Of a stretch of DNA of 64,000 nucleotides, positions 1 through 8,913 are shown one piece after another. The stretch comes from Excoecaria cochinchinensis (Eukaryota > Streptophyta > Magnoliopsida > Malpighiales > Euphorbiaceae), in contig CANTUQ010000058.1 in the NCBI GenBank assembly GCA_947683425.1, forward strand, positions 17,720,001 through 17,784,000, in the 5' to 3' direction. Below the pieces are notes generated by a model that ran no database searches, had not been told where the DNA came from, and saw only the letters and a program-made list of their open reading frames with translations. The translations under genes were made by a program, and so were the position numbers. Numbering within the stretch: position 1 is the first letter of the stretch; each line of letters opens with the position of its first letter.

Positions 1-258
1 GTCAATTCATGGCTTCTCCACATCATCTACATTTGGCAGCTGTGAACAGAATCATATGCTATCTCCCGAGTACTTCCAATCGTGGCCTCTTTTTTCCATG
101 TGGTTCATCACTTCAACTTGTAATTTACAATGATGTTGATTGGGCTAGTTGTCTTGGTACGTGGCGTTCTGCTACTGGATGGTGTGTATACTTGGGTGAT
201 GCATTGATTTCTTGGAAATGTAAGAAACAAGAACGCGTTTCCAAATCCTCAATTGAAC
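1..258 (+). pseudogene. Copia RNase H fragment, cut by the window edge
   Basis: The translation carries the start of the copia RNase H domain (QFMASP..HLHLA, then YNDVDWASC, TGWCVYLGDALISWKCKKQ and KSSIE). It is closely related to the RNase H region at about 5755-6010 of the same strand. Similarity to that copy stops at about 257, and the frame then runs straight into an upstream RT segment, so the domain order is inverted relative to a normal pol gene. The usual aspartate of DADW is retained in NDVDW. It is a fragment without the C-terminal half of RNase H and is probably non-functional. It belongs to the older plus-strand copia element or to a neighbouring copy of it. Confidence 0.85.
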
Positions 259-442
259 GCATTTTAATCACTGGAACTGATTTTGCTGGAATTAAACAAC
301 TTAAAGCTTCTCTTCATACTTCTTTTCATATGAAAGATCTTGGCTCCCTTTCCTATTTTTTGAGGTTGGAAATTCACAGGAGTAGCAAAGGTATTTTTGT
401 GAATCAACAGAAGTATCTAAGCGACATAATTCAATTAGCAAG
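259..442 (+). pseudogene. Copia reverse transcriptase fragment, left part, older element
   Basis: The translation ILITGTDFAGIKQ, then FHMKDLGSLSYF and GIFVNQQKYLSDIIQLA is the part of copia RT just after the catalytic YVDD box, which itself is missing. The fragment is joined on its left to an RNase H piece and interrupted on its right by the young minus-strand copia insertion at 443. The reading frame resumes in phase at 5585 beyond the insertion, so both sides were once one gene. The older element therefore existed before the young one landed in it. Confidence 0.85.
438..442. repeat. Target site duplication GCAAG, left copy
   Basis: The five bases GCAAG lie immediately left of the young copia element and recur immediately right of it at 5585-5589. 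Five-base duplications are the normal footprint of copia integrase. Confidence 0.93.
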
Positions 443-619
443 TGTAGAAACTCAATGTATTTCTTACTTTGTATTAACATGTTAAGATGAATATATACAC
501 GGTACAAGGAAGGCTAAGTCAACAATGTTCCTTAATTTACTCCTAACTTTACTCCTTAATTTATTTCTAACTTTGCAGCTAACCAGAACATATTCACACT
601 AATTATATTCACACTAACA
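443..619 (-). repeat. 3' LTR of the young copia element
   Basis: This 177-bp LTR begins TGTAGAAACTC and ends ACACTAACA on the plus strand. It matches 5408-5584 except at two bases. Because the element reads on the minus strand, this is the 3' LTR and should supply polyadenylation. It is short for a plant copia LTR. Confidence 0.94.
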
Positions 620-630
620 CTCCCCCTCAA
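620..630 (-). other. Polypurine tract of the young copia element
   Basis: On the minus strand the bases next to the 3' LTR read GAGGGGGAG, preceded by CAGCTT. This is the expected position and composition of the plus-strand DNA priming site. It overlaps the last codons and stop of the pol frame. Confidence 0.85.
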
Positions 631-3600
631 GCTGGAGCATAGATATCAATCATGCCCAGCTTGTTACAAATATAATTAACCCGACTTCCAGGTAATGCCT
701 TGGTGAACACATCAGCTAACTGGCTCCCTGTCTTGACGTGTGAAGTTGAGATTGATCCATCTTCTAGCTTTTCCCGAGTAAAATGACAGTCGACTTCTAT
801 ATGTTTGGTTCTCTCATGAAAAACAGGATTATTTGCAATATGAATAGCTGCTTGATTATCACACCATAGGCTCATTGGTTTAGATTGAACAAATCCAATT
901 TCGCCCAGTAAATGACGTAGCCATATAAGTTCGCAGGTAGTCTGTGCCATAGCCCTATATTCGAATTCTGCACTTGATCGGGATACAACACTCTGTTTCT
1001 TACTCTTCCAAGAAATAAGATTACCCCCAACAAAAACACAATAACCGGTGGTAGAACGTCTATCTGAAAGGTCTCCTGCATAGTCTGCATCTGTAAAGCC
1101 TTCTATAGTATGGTGACCATGATTTCGATATAAGATGCCGCGTCCTGGCGCACCTTTTAGATATTTCAAAATATGAATAACAGCATCCCAATGTGAGGTT
1201 CTAGGAGATGACATGAACTGACTAACAACACTTACTGGAAAGGCAATATCAGGACGGGTGATAGTCAGGTAGTTCAATTTTCCCACAACCTTCCTATACT
1301 TTTCAGGATTCTCGAGTAAGTCTCCATCTTCAGCTTTCAGCTTCACATTTGGTATCATAGGCGCATCACATGCCTTTGCCTCAATGAAACCAGCATCATC
1401 TAATAAATCTAGACAATATTTTCTTTGAGATAGATAGATCCCCTTATGACTTCGAAAAACTTCAATCCCTAAGAAATATTTCAATGGTCCTAGATCCTTT
1501 GTTCGGAAGCGACTCCCAAGGAACGTTTTCAACCTTGTTATCCCAGCTTCATCATTTCCAGTAATCACTATATCATCCACATACACAACCAGCAAAATGC
1601 ACCCAGAACTAGATGATGTAAAGAAGACGGAGTGATCATATGCACTTCTTCTTAAGCCAAACTCAATCACAGATGTACTAAATCTCCCAAACCAAGCACG
1701 AGGAGATTGCTTTAAACCGTAAAGAGATTTTCTTAATTTGCATACTTTCCCTAACTCCCCCTGAGCAACAAATCCAGGTGGTTGCTCCATGTAAACCTCT
1801 TCGTGTAAGTCCCCATGTAAGAATGCATTCTTTACATCAAGCTGATGAAGTGTCCAACTGTAAGTAGCAGCCAAGGAAGTAAATAGACGAACAGAAGAAA
1901 GTTTGGCAACAGGGGAAAAGGTCTCCAAATAGTCCACACCATACGTCTGAGCATAGCCCTTAGCAACCAATCGAGCTTTCAATCGAGCACAAGAACCATC
2001 AGGATTCATTTTAACAGTGAACACCCATTTACAACCAATAGCCTTTTTCTGGGGAGGTAAAGACACAAGATCCCAAGTATTATTCTGCTCTAAGGCCATC
2101 ATCTCTTCTTTCATTGCTGTTTGCCAACCAGCATGATCTAATGCTTCAGAAAGGGTCTTGGGAACAACAATAGAGTCTAAGGAAGCTACAAAAGACTTGG
2201 AAGAAGAGGATAAATCATGGTAAGATACAAAAGAAGAAATAGGGTAAGTACATGTGCGTTTACCTTTGCGAAGTGCTATAGGAAGATCAAGGCTGGTATC
2301 TGGCGGCGAGGAGGGATCTGAAGATGAAACAGGGGGTGTGGTGCTTGTGTCCTGGCTGATAGGAGGTGCCTCAATAGAGTGGTGCACACGTCGAGAATAC
2401 ACTTGGTGAATAACAGGCCGAGGTGGAGGAGATTCTACCTGCTCACTGATAGTATAAACAAGAAAATCATCATTCGAATCGCTAGTGTGCGAAGGAGAGG
2501 ATATCGGGGAACCAAAGAAGGATGTATTCTCAAAAAATGTAACATCAGCAGATACCAAGTAACGGCCCAAAGAAGGAGAATAACAACGATAACCTTTTTG
2601 GTCACGAGGGTATCCCAAAAAGACACACTTAAGGGATTTTGGATCTAGTTTCGACATGTGGGGTCGCATGTCTTGAACAAAACAAGTACACCCAAAAATT
2701 CGTGGAGCAAGAGGAAATAGTGTAGATGAAGGAAAAAGAAGAGAATATGGAATCTGACCGTCAAGAACAGAAGATGGCATTCTGTTGATTAGAAAACAGG
2801 CAGTGGAGACAGCATCTACCCAGAAAGCTTTAGGAACCTGCATATGGAACATCAGTGCTCGGGCAACTTCTAACAAGTGGCGATTTTTTCGCTCAGCTAC
2901 GCCATTTTGCGGAGGGGTGACAATACATGAGGACTGATGAATAATACCATGCTGAGAGAGATAAGATTTAAAAGAATGCGAAACATACTCTTTAGCATTA
3001 TCACTTCTCAAAATACAGATAGATTTGTTGAATTGAGTTTTAATTTCAGCATGAAAAGCACAAAATATAGTAAACAAGTCAGATCGAGATTTCATAGGAT
3101 AAAGCCAAGTAACACGAGAATAATCATCTATAAATGTCACAAAATAACGAAAACCGAATTGGGATAAGACCGGACATGGTCCCCATACATCAGTATGAAC
3201 CAAGAAAAAAGAAGACTCAACACGTTTATTTATTCTAGGAGAATAAGATACTCTATGGTGTTTAGCAAATTGACAAGCATCACACTCTAAAGTAGATTCT
3301 CGTTTAAGACTAGGACACACTTTTTGTAAAATTGAAAGAGGAGGATGACCAAAACGACAATGAAGTTGCAAGAGGGAAGATGAGCTTGTGCAGGCAATCG
3401 ATCGAGGCACTAACTCTTGAGTTGATTCAAGCGCATACAAGCCATTTACCAAACACCCTTTACCAAGAACCTGCTTCGTCTTGAGATCCTGAAAAAGACA
3501 ATAATTGGGATAGAAAATAACACAACAGTCAAGGCTTTGGGTAATTTGGCTAACTGATAATAAATTAAACGGAAATGATGATAAACATAAAACAGATGAT

Positions 3601-4781
3601 AAAGGGAGAGACTTTGTAGGATTTGCTGTCCCACGCCCAATTACAGAAGCAGTAGATCCGTTGGCTAAAGTAACACAAGGTAGATTAACAATAGACTTGA
3701 AAGAAGAGAGAGTACCTGTGGTTCCCGTCATATGATCAGTGGCACCTGAATCAATGACCCAACTATGGGATGAGGCTGAAAGACATGCAGTAGGATTACC
3801 TGTATTAGCCAAGGCTGATGTCTCGGAGGATGACGGCTGGGAATCATAAATGGCAGTTAACCGAGCATATTCATCCGCTGAAATAGTGACCGAAGATGAG
3901 GATGATTGTGGAAGTGGTAGGATGCCATCCTGAGTAGCTACATTCGCAAACCTTTTATTCATCTGACCTGAATTTTTAGGAGGCTTGCCATTCAATTTCC
4001 AACAATACTTCTTAACATGTCCCTCACCTCCACAATAATAACATGTACGTAAGTTGCCACTGTTTCTAGCAGCAGAACCACTGTGAATGCTACTCGAAGC
4101 ATTACTAACCAATGCCACTGTGTCATTGGGCACCGTACCAGAAGGCAGATTGCCATCTTTACAAACTCGAAGCAAGCGAGCATAAACTTCAGTAAAAGAA
4201 GGAAGAGACTCACTAGTTAGCAATTGTGTACGTACCACATCGTATTCAGAACCCAACCCAGCTAAGAAACATTGTACAACAATCTGCTCTTCTTGTTCTT
4301 GCATTTGTTTAATGTCAGCAACAATAGGAAACATAGCTCGCTTTTCTTCAAATGCTTGTTTTACTTCAGTATAATATTGAAACAGCGAACGACCTCTTTG
4401 TTCCGCTCGATAAATCTTTAGTAATAAATCATGAACTCGAGACATATCTTGTTTGCAAGCATACAAAAATTCCAAATATTCCCATAGTTCTTTTACATTT
4501 TCACAATGATTCACAACATCATCAACAGTAGGATCCAAGGTATTTTGGATTTGATTAAACAATTTATAATCTTCCATTAACCATTTCTTTCGATTAACGG
4601 CATCGTCCTTAGGCGGTGGTTTACTAGTTAAATGATCCTCCAAATCTACACTACTCACAAACCTACGAATAGTTCTTTTCCATTGTGCATAATTGCTACT
4701 TCCAGTCAACTTCCTATCAGTAATTTTGGACGAACCCAACATAATTTCAGTAACTGTCTTCTTATCACTATTCTCAGCCAT
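627..4781 (-). CDS. Copia Gag-Pol polyprotein, 1384 aa, intact
   Basis: One open frame encodes all copia functions in copia order. Gag comes first (residues ~1-240, with a YAQWKRTIRRF segment typical of retrotransposon Gag). It is followed by a CCHC zinc knuckle, CYYCGGEGHVKKYC, near 246-259, and an aspartic protease with its active-site DSGA near 344. Integrase has a HH-CC zinc finger near 470-500 and DD-E core residues in HTDVWGP, RSDNAKEY and NGVAERKN (about 528-625). Reverse transcriptase runs from about 900, with YVDD at 1067-1070. RNase H has FTDADYAGD near 1232 and WCDNQAAI near 1307. The usual AEAEYRAM box reads AEFEYRAM, the one odd substitution I noticed. Integrase before RT makes this copia, not gypsy. 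The start is the first Met after the leader, and no frameshift separates gag from pol. The product would form cytoplasmic virus-like particles, reverse-transcribe the element RNA and integrate it in the nucleus. Confidence 0.97.
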   Translation of the reverse strand: MAENSDKKTVTEIMLGSSKITDRKLTGSSNYAQWKRTIRRFVSSVDLEDHLTSKPPPKDDAVNRKKWLMEDYKLFNQIQNTLDPTVDDVVNHCENVKELWEYLEFLYACKQDMSRVHDLLLKIYRAEQRGRSLFQYYTEVKQAFEEKRAMFPIVADIKQMQEQEEQIVVQCFLAGLGSEYDVVRTQLLTSESLPSFTEVYARLLRVCKDGNLPSGTVPNDTVALVSNASSSIHSGSAARNSGNLRTCYYCGGEGHVKKYCWKLNGKPPKNSGQMNKRFANVATQDGILPLPQSSSSSVTISADEYARLTAIYDSQPSSSETSALANTGNPTACLSASSHSWVIDSGATDHMTGTTGTLSSFKSIVNLPCVTLANGSTASVIGRGTANPTKSLPLSSVLCLSSFPFNLLSVSQITQSLDCCVIFYPNYCLFQDLKTKQVLGKGCLVNGLYALESTQELVPRSIACTSSSSLLQLHCRFGHPPLSILQKVCPSLKRESTLECDACQFAKHHRVSYSPRINKRVESSFFLVHTDVWGPCPVLSQFGFRYFVTFIDDYSRVTWLYPMKSRSDLFTIFCAFHAEIKTQFNKSICILRSDNAKEYVSHSFKSYLSQHGIIHQSSCIVTPPQNGVAERKNRHLLEVARALMFHMQVPKAFWVDAVSTACFLINRMPSSVLDGQIPYSLLFPSSTLFPLAPRIFGCTCFVQDMRPHMSKLDPKSLKCVFLGYPRDQKGYRCYSPSLGRYLVSADVTFFENTSFFGSPISSPSHTSDSNDDFLVYTISEQVESPPPRPVIHQVYSRRVHHSIEAPPISQDTSTTPPVSSSDPSSPPDTSLDLPIALRKGKRTCTYPISSFVSYHDLSSSSKSFVASLDSIVVPKTLSEALDHAGWQTAMKEEMMALEQNNTWDLVSLPPQKKAIGCKWVFTVKMNPDGSCARLKARLVAKGYAQTYGVDYLETFSPVAKLSSVRLFTSLAATYSWTLHQLDVKNAFLHGDLHEEVYMEQPPGFVAQGELGKVCKLRKSLYGLKQSPRAWFGRFSTSVIEFGLRRSAYDHSVFFTSSSSGCILLVVYVDDIVITGNDEAGITRLKTFLGSRFRTKDLGPLKYFLGIEVFRSHKGIYLSQRKYCLDLLDDAGFIEAKACDAPMIPNVKLKAEDGDLLENPEKYRKVVGKLNYLTITRPDIAFPVSVVSQFMSSPRTSHWDAVIHILKYLKGAPGRGILYRNHGHHTIEGFTDADYAGDLSDRRSTTGYCVFVGGNLISWKSKKQSVVSRSSAEFEYRAMAQTTCELIWLRHLLGEIGFVQSKPMSLWCDNQAAIHIANNPVFHERTKHIEVDCHFTREKLEDGSISTSHVKTGSQLADVFTKALPGSRVNYICNKLGMIDIYAPA

Positions 4782-5395
4782 TTAAAGCAGTTCCAAATAA
4801 ACACAGCAAACAATGTGAAATTCAAGACGACACTGAATTTCCAACACAAGTAGGTACTCACCCTTCTCAACTGAAGCAGAAAATAAACAAGATAAAGACA
4901 GTATAGAACCTGTTGGAGCAGAATTTCAGGACAAATTAAGGCCAAAAGACCTTGCCAAACAGAAATAGAAGTGAGTGTACGTGAGAGCAAGAGAGAAGCA
5001 GAACCCACACCAAGAAACAGAGTGCACGTGAGAGGCAGGAACACCGTTTGAGAAGAGAGAGGCTGTCGGAGATACCAGATGAGCAAACCGACCCTACGGT
5101 CTCGTCGGAGATGCCCAGGCGACGCCGGAGACGAAATCGGAGAGCCGTCTGACAAACCACGCGCCTCCACTCGCCGGCGTGTGAGAAAGCAGTGACTTCT
5201 TTGATCGGCGCGTGAGATTCAATCGCCGGTCGGATGGTCACCGGAAAGCGTGGAGAGGTCGGAATGATGGAGGCGCTCCTTCCTGTGGTGGCGGTGAGGC
5301 AAGAAAATGACCACAAGCCGGTGACCCAAGAAGAACAGTTACTGTACCAGCAACCCAGAAACGAAGAAAAACAGCTAATTCAGAAGCTCTACCAA
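4782..5395 (-). other. 5' leader of the young copia element
   Basis: About 614 bases lie between the primer binding site and the gag start. Short open frames of up to about 150 codons occur here on both strands, but none resembles a known domain. The leader probably holds packaging and translation signals of the genomic RNA. I see no additional gene. Confidence 0.7.
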
Positions 5396-5407
5396 GCTCT
5401 GATACCA
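5396..5407 (-). other. Primer binding site, initiator tRNA-Met
   Basis: On the minus strand, directly after the 5' LTR, the sequence is TGGTATCAGAGC. It is complementary to the 3' end of plant initiator tRNA-Met, the standard copia primer. It fixes the element's orientation and the inner edge of the 5' LTR. Confidence 0.95.
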
Positions 5408-5584
5408 TGTAGAAACTCAATGTATTTCTTACTTTGTATTAACATGTTAACATGAATATATACACGGTACAAGGAAGGCTAAGTCAACAATGTTCCTTAA
5501 TTTACTCCTAACTTTACTCCTTAATTTATTTCTAACTTTGCAGCTAACCATAACATATTCACACTAATTATATTCACACTAACA
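5408..5584 (-). repeat. 5' LTR of the young copia element
   Basis: This LTR is the near-identical partner of 443-619, with TG..CA ends. As the upstream LTR on the minus strand it should contain the promoter. The primer binding site abuts its inner end and the right target duplication its outer end. Confidence 0.94.
5453..5464 (-). promoter_or_regulatory. Candidate TATA box in the 5' LTR
   Basis: The minus strand reads GTGTATATATTC here, the only good TATA-like sequence in the LTR. Transcription would start some 25-35 bases further along the minus strand, leaving a very short R-U5. This is a motif-based suggestion only. Confidence 0.35.
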
Positions 5585-5589
5585 GCAAG
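5585..5589. repeat. Target site duplication GCAAG, right copy
   Basis: GCAAG directly follows the 5' LTR and equals 438-442. It also restores the reading frame of the interrupted older copia gene. Confidence 0.93.
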
Positions 5590-6352
5590 CTTACAAAACT
5601 CAACTCCAACTAATACACCGATGGAAGTTAATGTTAAATATCGTAAAGATGAAGGTGACCCCCTATCTGATCCTACATTATATCGACGTCTAGTTGAGAG
5701 TTTAGTTTACTTAACAATCACTAAGCCAGATATATCATTTGCAGTCCACTTGGTGAGTCAATTCATGGCTTCTCCACGTCATCTACATTTGGCAACTATG
5801 AACATAATCATTTGCTATCTCCTGGGTACTTCCAATTGTGGCCTCTTTTTTTCATCTGTTTCATCACTTCAACTTGTAGCTTACAATGATGCTGATTGGG
5901 CTAATTGTCTTGATCCGTGGCGTTCTACTACTGGATGGTGTGTATACTTGGGCGATGCATTGATCTCTTGGAAATGTAAGAAACAAGAACGCGTTTCCAA
6001 ATCCTCAACTGAAGCGGAAGATCGTGCAATGTCTGTAACATGTTCTAAAATTACTTGGTTACGTGGTTTACTTTCTGAATTGGGTTATCCACAATCTAAT
6101 CCTACTGATCTACATGCTAACAACACCACTGCCATTCAAATTGTGGCAAATCTAGTTTACCATGAACGTACCAAGCATATTGAGGTTGATTGTCATTCAA
6201 TTCAAGAAGCATTCGATAATGGTGTTATTACGCTTCCTCACATATCTATAGATCAACAAATTGCTGACATTCTAACCAGGCCTCTCACGCTTGCTCGACA
6301 TCAGTTTTTTGTAAACAAATTGATGCTACTTGACTTACCAGCATCAATTTGA
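5590..6352 (+). pseudogene. Older copia element: end of RT and complete RNase H
   Basis: The frame continues from 442 across the young insertion and runs to a TGA at 6350-6352. It contains the RT-RNase H connection (SDPTLYRRLVESLVYLTITKPD) and the RNase H core (AYNDADWANC, STTGWCVYLGDAL). It ends with KSSTEAEDRAMS, HANNTTAIQI, YHERTKHIEVDCH and a C-terminal DILTRPL..HQFFVNKLML. The tyrosine of the usual AEYRAM box is aspartate here, and the WCDN box is HANN, so an expected acidic residue is missing. Only the C-terminal part of pol remains in the window and the upstream domains are off the left edge or scrambled. The element is inactive. Confidence 0.9.
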
Positions 6353-6359
6353 GGGGAGG
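6351..6359 (+). other. Polypurine tract of the older copia element
   Basis: GAGGGGAGG overlaps the stop codon and is followed at once by TGTCAATAAT, the start of the 3' LTR. Position and sequence are as expected for a copia polypurine tract. Confidence 0.8.
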
Positions 6360-6622
6360 TGTCAATAATAGCTGTATTTCTGTATGTAATTGATGATAGC
6401 TGTATATTTTTAAGATATAATTTGTTGTAATTAAGAGATATAATTTGTTGTTATTGAGTATGTAACTGACTGCTGAAAATTAGGGATATGATTTGCTGTA
6501 ATTGAGGCATTTGGTCTGTTGTATCTGTTGTAACAATTCTTTTTAAAGAAAGAGAAAGCTCAGATGATGGGTATCAAAACTTTCACACAAAAGTTCTGTT
6601 TTATTCTGTTTTGTTATATCCA
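6360..6622 (+). repeat. 3' LTR of the older copia element
   Basis: The LTR begins TGTCAATAATAGC right after the polypurine tract. The segment is closely similar to 13129-13375, with shared blocks such as TATGTAACTGATGATAGCTG-like and AAAGAAAGAGAAAG. The right end is uncertain; TATCCA near 6617-6622 is the best CA terminus. Confidence 0.75.
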
Positions 6623-7010
6623 AGTTAGATTTTCTTAATTTTCTTGCTGAAGTCATTTATTATGGAGATTGACATAGTTTACTGAATCTCCTCTCGATGT
6701 CAGTTCCTGATTAAAATTCTTGGTGTCATTTATGAACTAAGTTTCACAAAATGCTTTGTTACTCTTCTATGCTTTTATTCTTCATTTATAGATTTGATGA
6801 CAAATAACATATGCCCATGCATTCCGCATTCTTTGTTGCTTGTGCACTCCTCTTTTTTGCTTCATGGAGATTTGCTCTAATAGTTATCAGGTTGAAAAAC
6901 TTACAATTGCAGAATGCTAAACATATTAATTCTTCTTATAATTATAATGTCCTAGGTCGTTTTTTCCCTTACAAAACATTAAGTAATCATCTCAATGACC
7001 TTATGTGTAG
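6623..7010. other. Unassigned AT-rich DNA before the XRN fragment
   Basis: No gene or transposon end was recognised. The last part ends in a pyrimidine-rich stretch and TTATGTGTAG, which looks like the splice acceptor of the XRN exon that follows, so this is probably old intron sequence. Open frames here, for example 6811-7107, show no known domain except where they overlap the XRN exon. Confidence 0.5.
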
Positions 7011-7090
7011 GTTCTACCCATACCATTATGCACCATTTGCTTCAGATTTTTACGGTCTTGATGAGTTTGAAATTCAGTTTACACTTGCTG
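7011..7090 (+). pseudogene. XRN: XRN 5'-3' exoribonuclease exon fragment (cassette copy 3)
   Basis: After a good acceptor (GTAG at 7007-7010) the frame reads FYPYHYAPFASD, then FYGLDEFEIQF. YPYHYAPFASD is a signature of the N-terminal nuclease region of XRN1/XRN2/XRN4 proteins, the exonucleases that degrade 5'-monophosphate RNA. Only this exon is present. It is cut at about 7090, where a duplicated non-coding unit begins (the same unit starts at 14,333). SWC2 exons on the same strand begin 1.8 kb downstream, matching the XRN-then-SWC2 order of the two other copies. It is non-functional. Confidence 0.82.
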
Positions 7091-7992
7091 TTCTTATTAC
7101 CATATAGCATCAAAAGGGACTTCCAAATTGGAGAAAAGCTCTTCAATCATAATTATTTGAAAATATTTGTGATAAGATAAAACAATAAATACATTGACCT
7201 ACCATGCTATATATAGGTAAGGTAATATTCAATCAAGATACTATGATGCCAAGACGATGCTAGAAGATAATGGTCCAAGAATGAAATGTCATGCTTTGTC
7301 TATATTTGCCAAATTTCATATTCCCAAATGCTACAAGATATTTTTGATTACAAATAGAACTAAAAGCATATATAGTTATTGCAACCGAATGAAGAAGCAA
7401 ATAGCCATCAACTAAGCAGATTACATACTTGCCCACATAGAATCGAGACAACCACAAAAGTTGAAAAGGATCAATCGTTTTGTAACGATGATCAATGGCG
7501 TGAAAAAACAATTAATTAACAATAAAATGAAAACGTGTTAGTAATACATCAAATAGAAATGATGAAAAAGGTTGAGATTATTGACATTAATTTACGTTTT
7601 TTAGTTGGGATCACTTGGGTTTAATATCTGGATTTCCCTAACTTGAGATATATTTTTCATCAACAGAAAGCAATTCTCGTGTTAAATGGGTTATTCGGGT
7701 CGGACCTCGAAAATTTCGTGTTGATCGGTTTGCACCAAGTTAAGTTAGGATCAGGTCGGTTAAAAGATATGCCTATATTTTGAGTCTCGGCTTGTTCTAG
7801 TTCAAAAAGCTTCAAGCACAAAAAAACACATTCATACATCGAGAAGAGGATAATAGGCTGAAAATTCATATGCATTTTTCCAGTTCAAAATCACAGTTAA
7901 CTATATAATCCATATTCTTTTTGTTTCAATTGATTCGCAATGTAGGCTTCAGATAAAAAATCACATTCTTTAGAAACAAAATTAAATAAAAC
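7091..7992. repeat. Duplicated non-coding unit, copy A
   Basis: This ~0.9-kb unit is highly similar to 14333-15252, with both starting near TTCTTATTACCATATAGCATC. Both end in a run containing AAATTAAATAAAACTACC before a GC-rich minisatellite. No protein domain or clear terminal repeat was seen. Copy B has an extra bit near 14,812 (GGATTGATCCTTTTTAAT) and a few small indels. The shared sharp left edge suggests a mobile or transposed block carrying the minisatellite. Confidence 0.8.
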
Positions 7993-8488
7993 TACCCCGC
8001 CCCGCAGCGCCGATCCGGCCCCCTAGCAAGGCCCTATCCCTATCCTACCCTGCCCCTCCGCTCCGACCTGGCCTCCTTGCTAGCCCCGAGCCCTACCCTG
8101 CCCCCCCGCCTCCTTGCCAGGCCCGAGCCCTATCCTACCCCCCGCTCCGACTCGCCCCCCGGCCAAGCCAGAGCCCTATCCTACCCCGTCCCCCAGGCCA
8201 GAGCCCTATCCTACCCCGTCCCCCAGGTCAGAGCTCTATCCTACCCCGTCCCCCAGGCCAGAGCCCTATCCTACCCCGTCCCCCAGGCCAGAGCCCTATC
8301 CTACCCCGTCCCTCGCTCCGACCCGCCCCCCTGGCCAGGCACGAGCCCTATACTACCCCCTCCCCGCCCCCCCAAGCCCGAACCCTATCCTACCCCCCGT
8401 TCTAACCCGGTCCCCTGGCCAGGCCAGAGCCCTATCCTACCCCCCGCTCCGACTCGGGCCCCTGGTCAGGCCAGAGCCCTATCCTAAC
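7993..8488. repeat. GC-rich minisatellite, block 1
   Basis: The region is C-rich on the plus strand with the recurring core GAGCCCTATCCTACCC. Between about 8169 and 8318 there are five near-perfect 30-bp units joined by CCCCGTCCCCCAGG. Elsewhere units are longer and carry GCTCCGACC and CTGGCCAG. The composition contrasts strongly with the AT-rich surroundings. Proline-rich open frames here are by-products of the repeat. Confidence 0.93.
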
Positions 8489-8820
8489 ACGAAGTAACGG
8501 TGACACTTCATCCATGTCAGCAGTCAATTAACGGCTAAATAGTAAAAAATAACAGAAAATATCCCGCTATATCCATGTTAGCGGTCAATATACGGCTAAA
8601 TGGTAAAAAATAACAGGAAGTAACGGTGACACGTGTCCCACTTCATCCATGTCAGCGGTCAATTAACAGCTAAATAGTAATAAATAATAGGAAGTAACGG
8701 TGGGGAGCAAAATCTCCCATTTTATAAACGTTAGGGCAAATTTGCTCCAAAATAAATTTAGAAGCAAATTTGCACATTAAAAGAAACGTTAGGGAAAAAA
8801 TGCACTTTTAGCCCAAAAAG
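8489..8820. mobile_element. MITE-like repeat with internal tandem duplication
   Basis: The stretch holds imperfect repeated units with AAGTAACGGTGACAC and CATGTCAGCGGTCAATTAAC (about 8491, 8568 and 8616 onward). It then has TTTATAAACGTTAGGGCAAATTTG and an end resembling TGCACTTTTAGCCC. The same vocabulary (GACACGTGTC, TAAACGTTAGGG, AATGCACATTTGGCC) occurs in the element at 31161-31540, so both belong to one family of short inverted-repeat transposons. This copy is rearranged and its boundaries are approximate. Confidence 0.6.
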
Positions 8821-8913
8821 AAACAGCAACGCACACAAATTTAGCTCCTGGATCGTGGACACCCATCCTTCTCCAAAAAAAGAAGCTGGTGAGGTTGGCC
8901 ACAAATGTATATG
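8821..8913. other. Short unassigned spacer before SWC2 fragment
   Basis: No recognised feature. Homology with cassette copy 2 (28,500 onward) begins near 8914, so this is the broken left edge of the SWC2 segment. Confidence 0.5.

Larger units (their letters stand above)
443..5584 (-). mobile_element. Complete young Ty1/copia LTR retrotransposon
   Basis: This 5142-bp element has all the parts of an autonomous copia retrotransposon in minus orientation. It has 177-bp direct LTRs beginning TG and ending CA (443-619 and 5408-5584), and a 5-bp target duplication GCAAG outside both. A primer binding site matching initiator tRNA-Met lies next to the 5' LTR, a polypurine tract next to the 3' LTR, and one uninterrupted gag-pol frame lies between. 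The two LTRs differ at only two of 177 positions (G/C near 486 and G/T near 587 in the left copy), so insertion was recent. It sits inside the RT region of an older plus-strand copia element. It is probably still competent or only recently inactive, since no frameshift or stop is seen. Confidence 0.95.

Noticed and set aside
2379..2648. Plus-strand frames inside the copia gag-pol
   Set aside because: They are shadows of the minus-strand polyprotein, which has clear domains.
4706..5316. Open frames of 126 and 154 codons on the minus strand in the copia leader
   Set aside because: They overlap each other and the gag start in other frames and have no retroelement or host motif. Retrotransposon leaders often contain such frames.
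8169..8318. Regular 30-bp repeats resembling a CRISPR array
   Set aside because: The units are directly contiguous with no unique spacers, the DNA is plant nuclear, and the family is a minisatellite.
8077..8497. Proline-rich open frames that could look like an extensin or PRP gene
   Set aside because: Two overlapping frames give similar proline-rich text from the same 30-bp C-rich repeat. There is no signal peptide and no gene structure.
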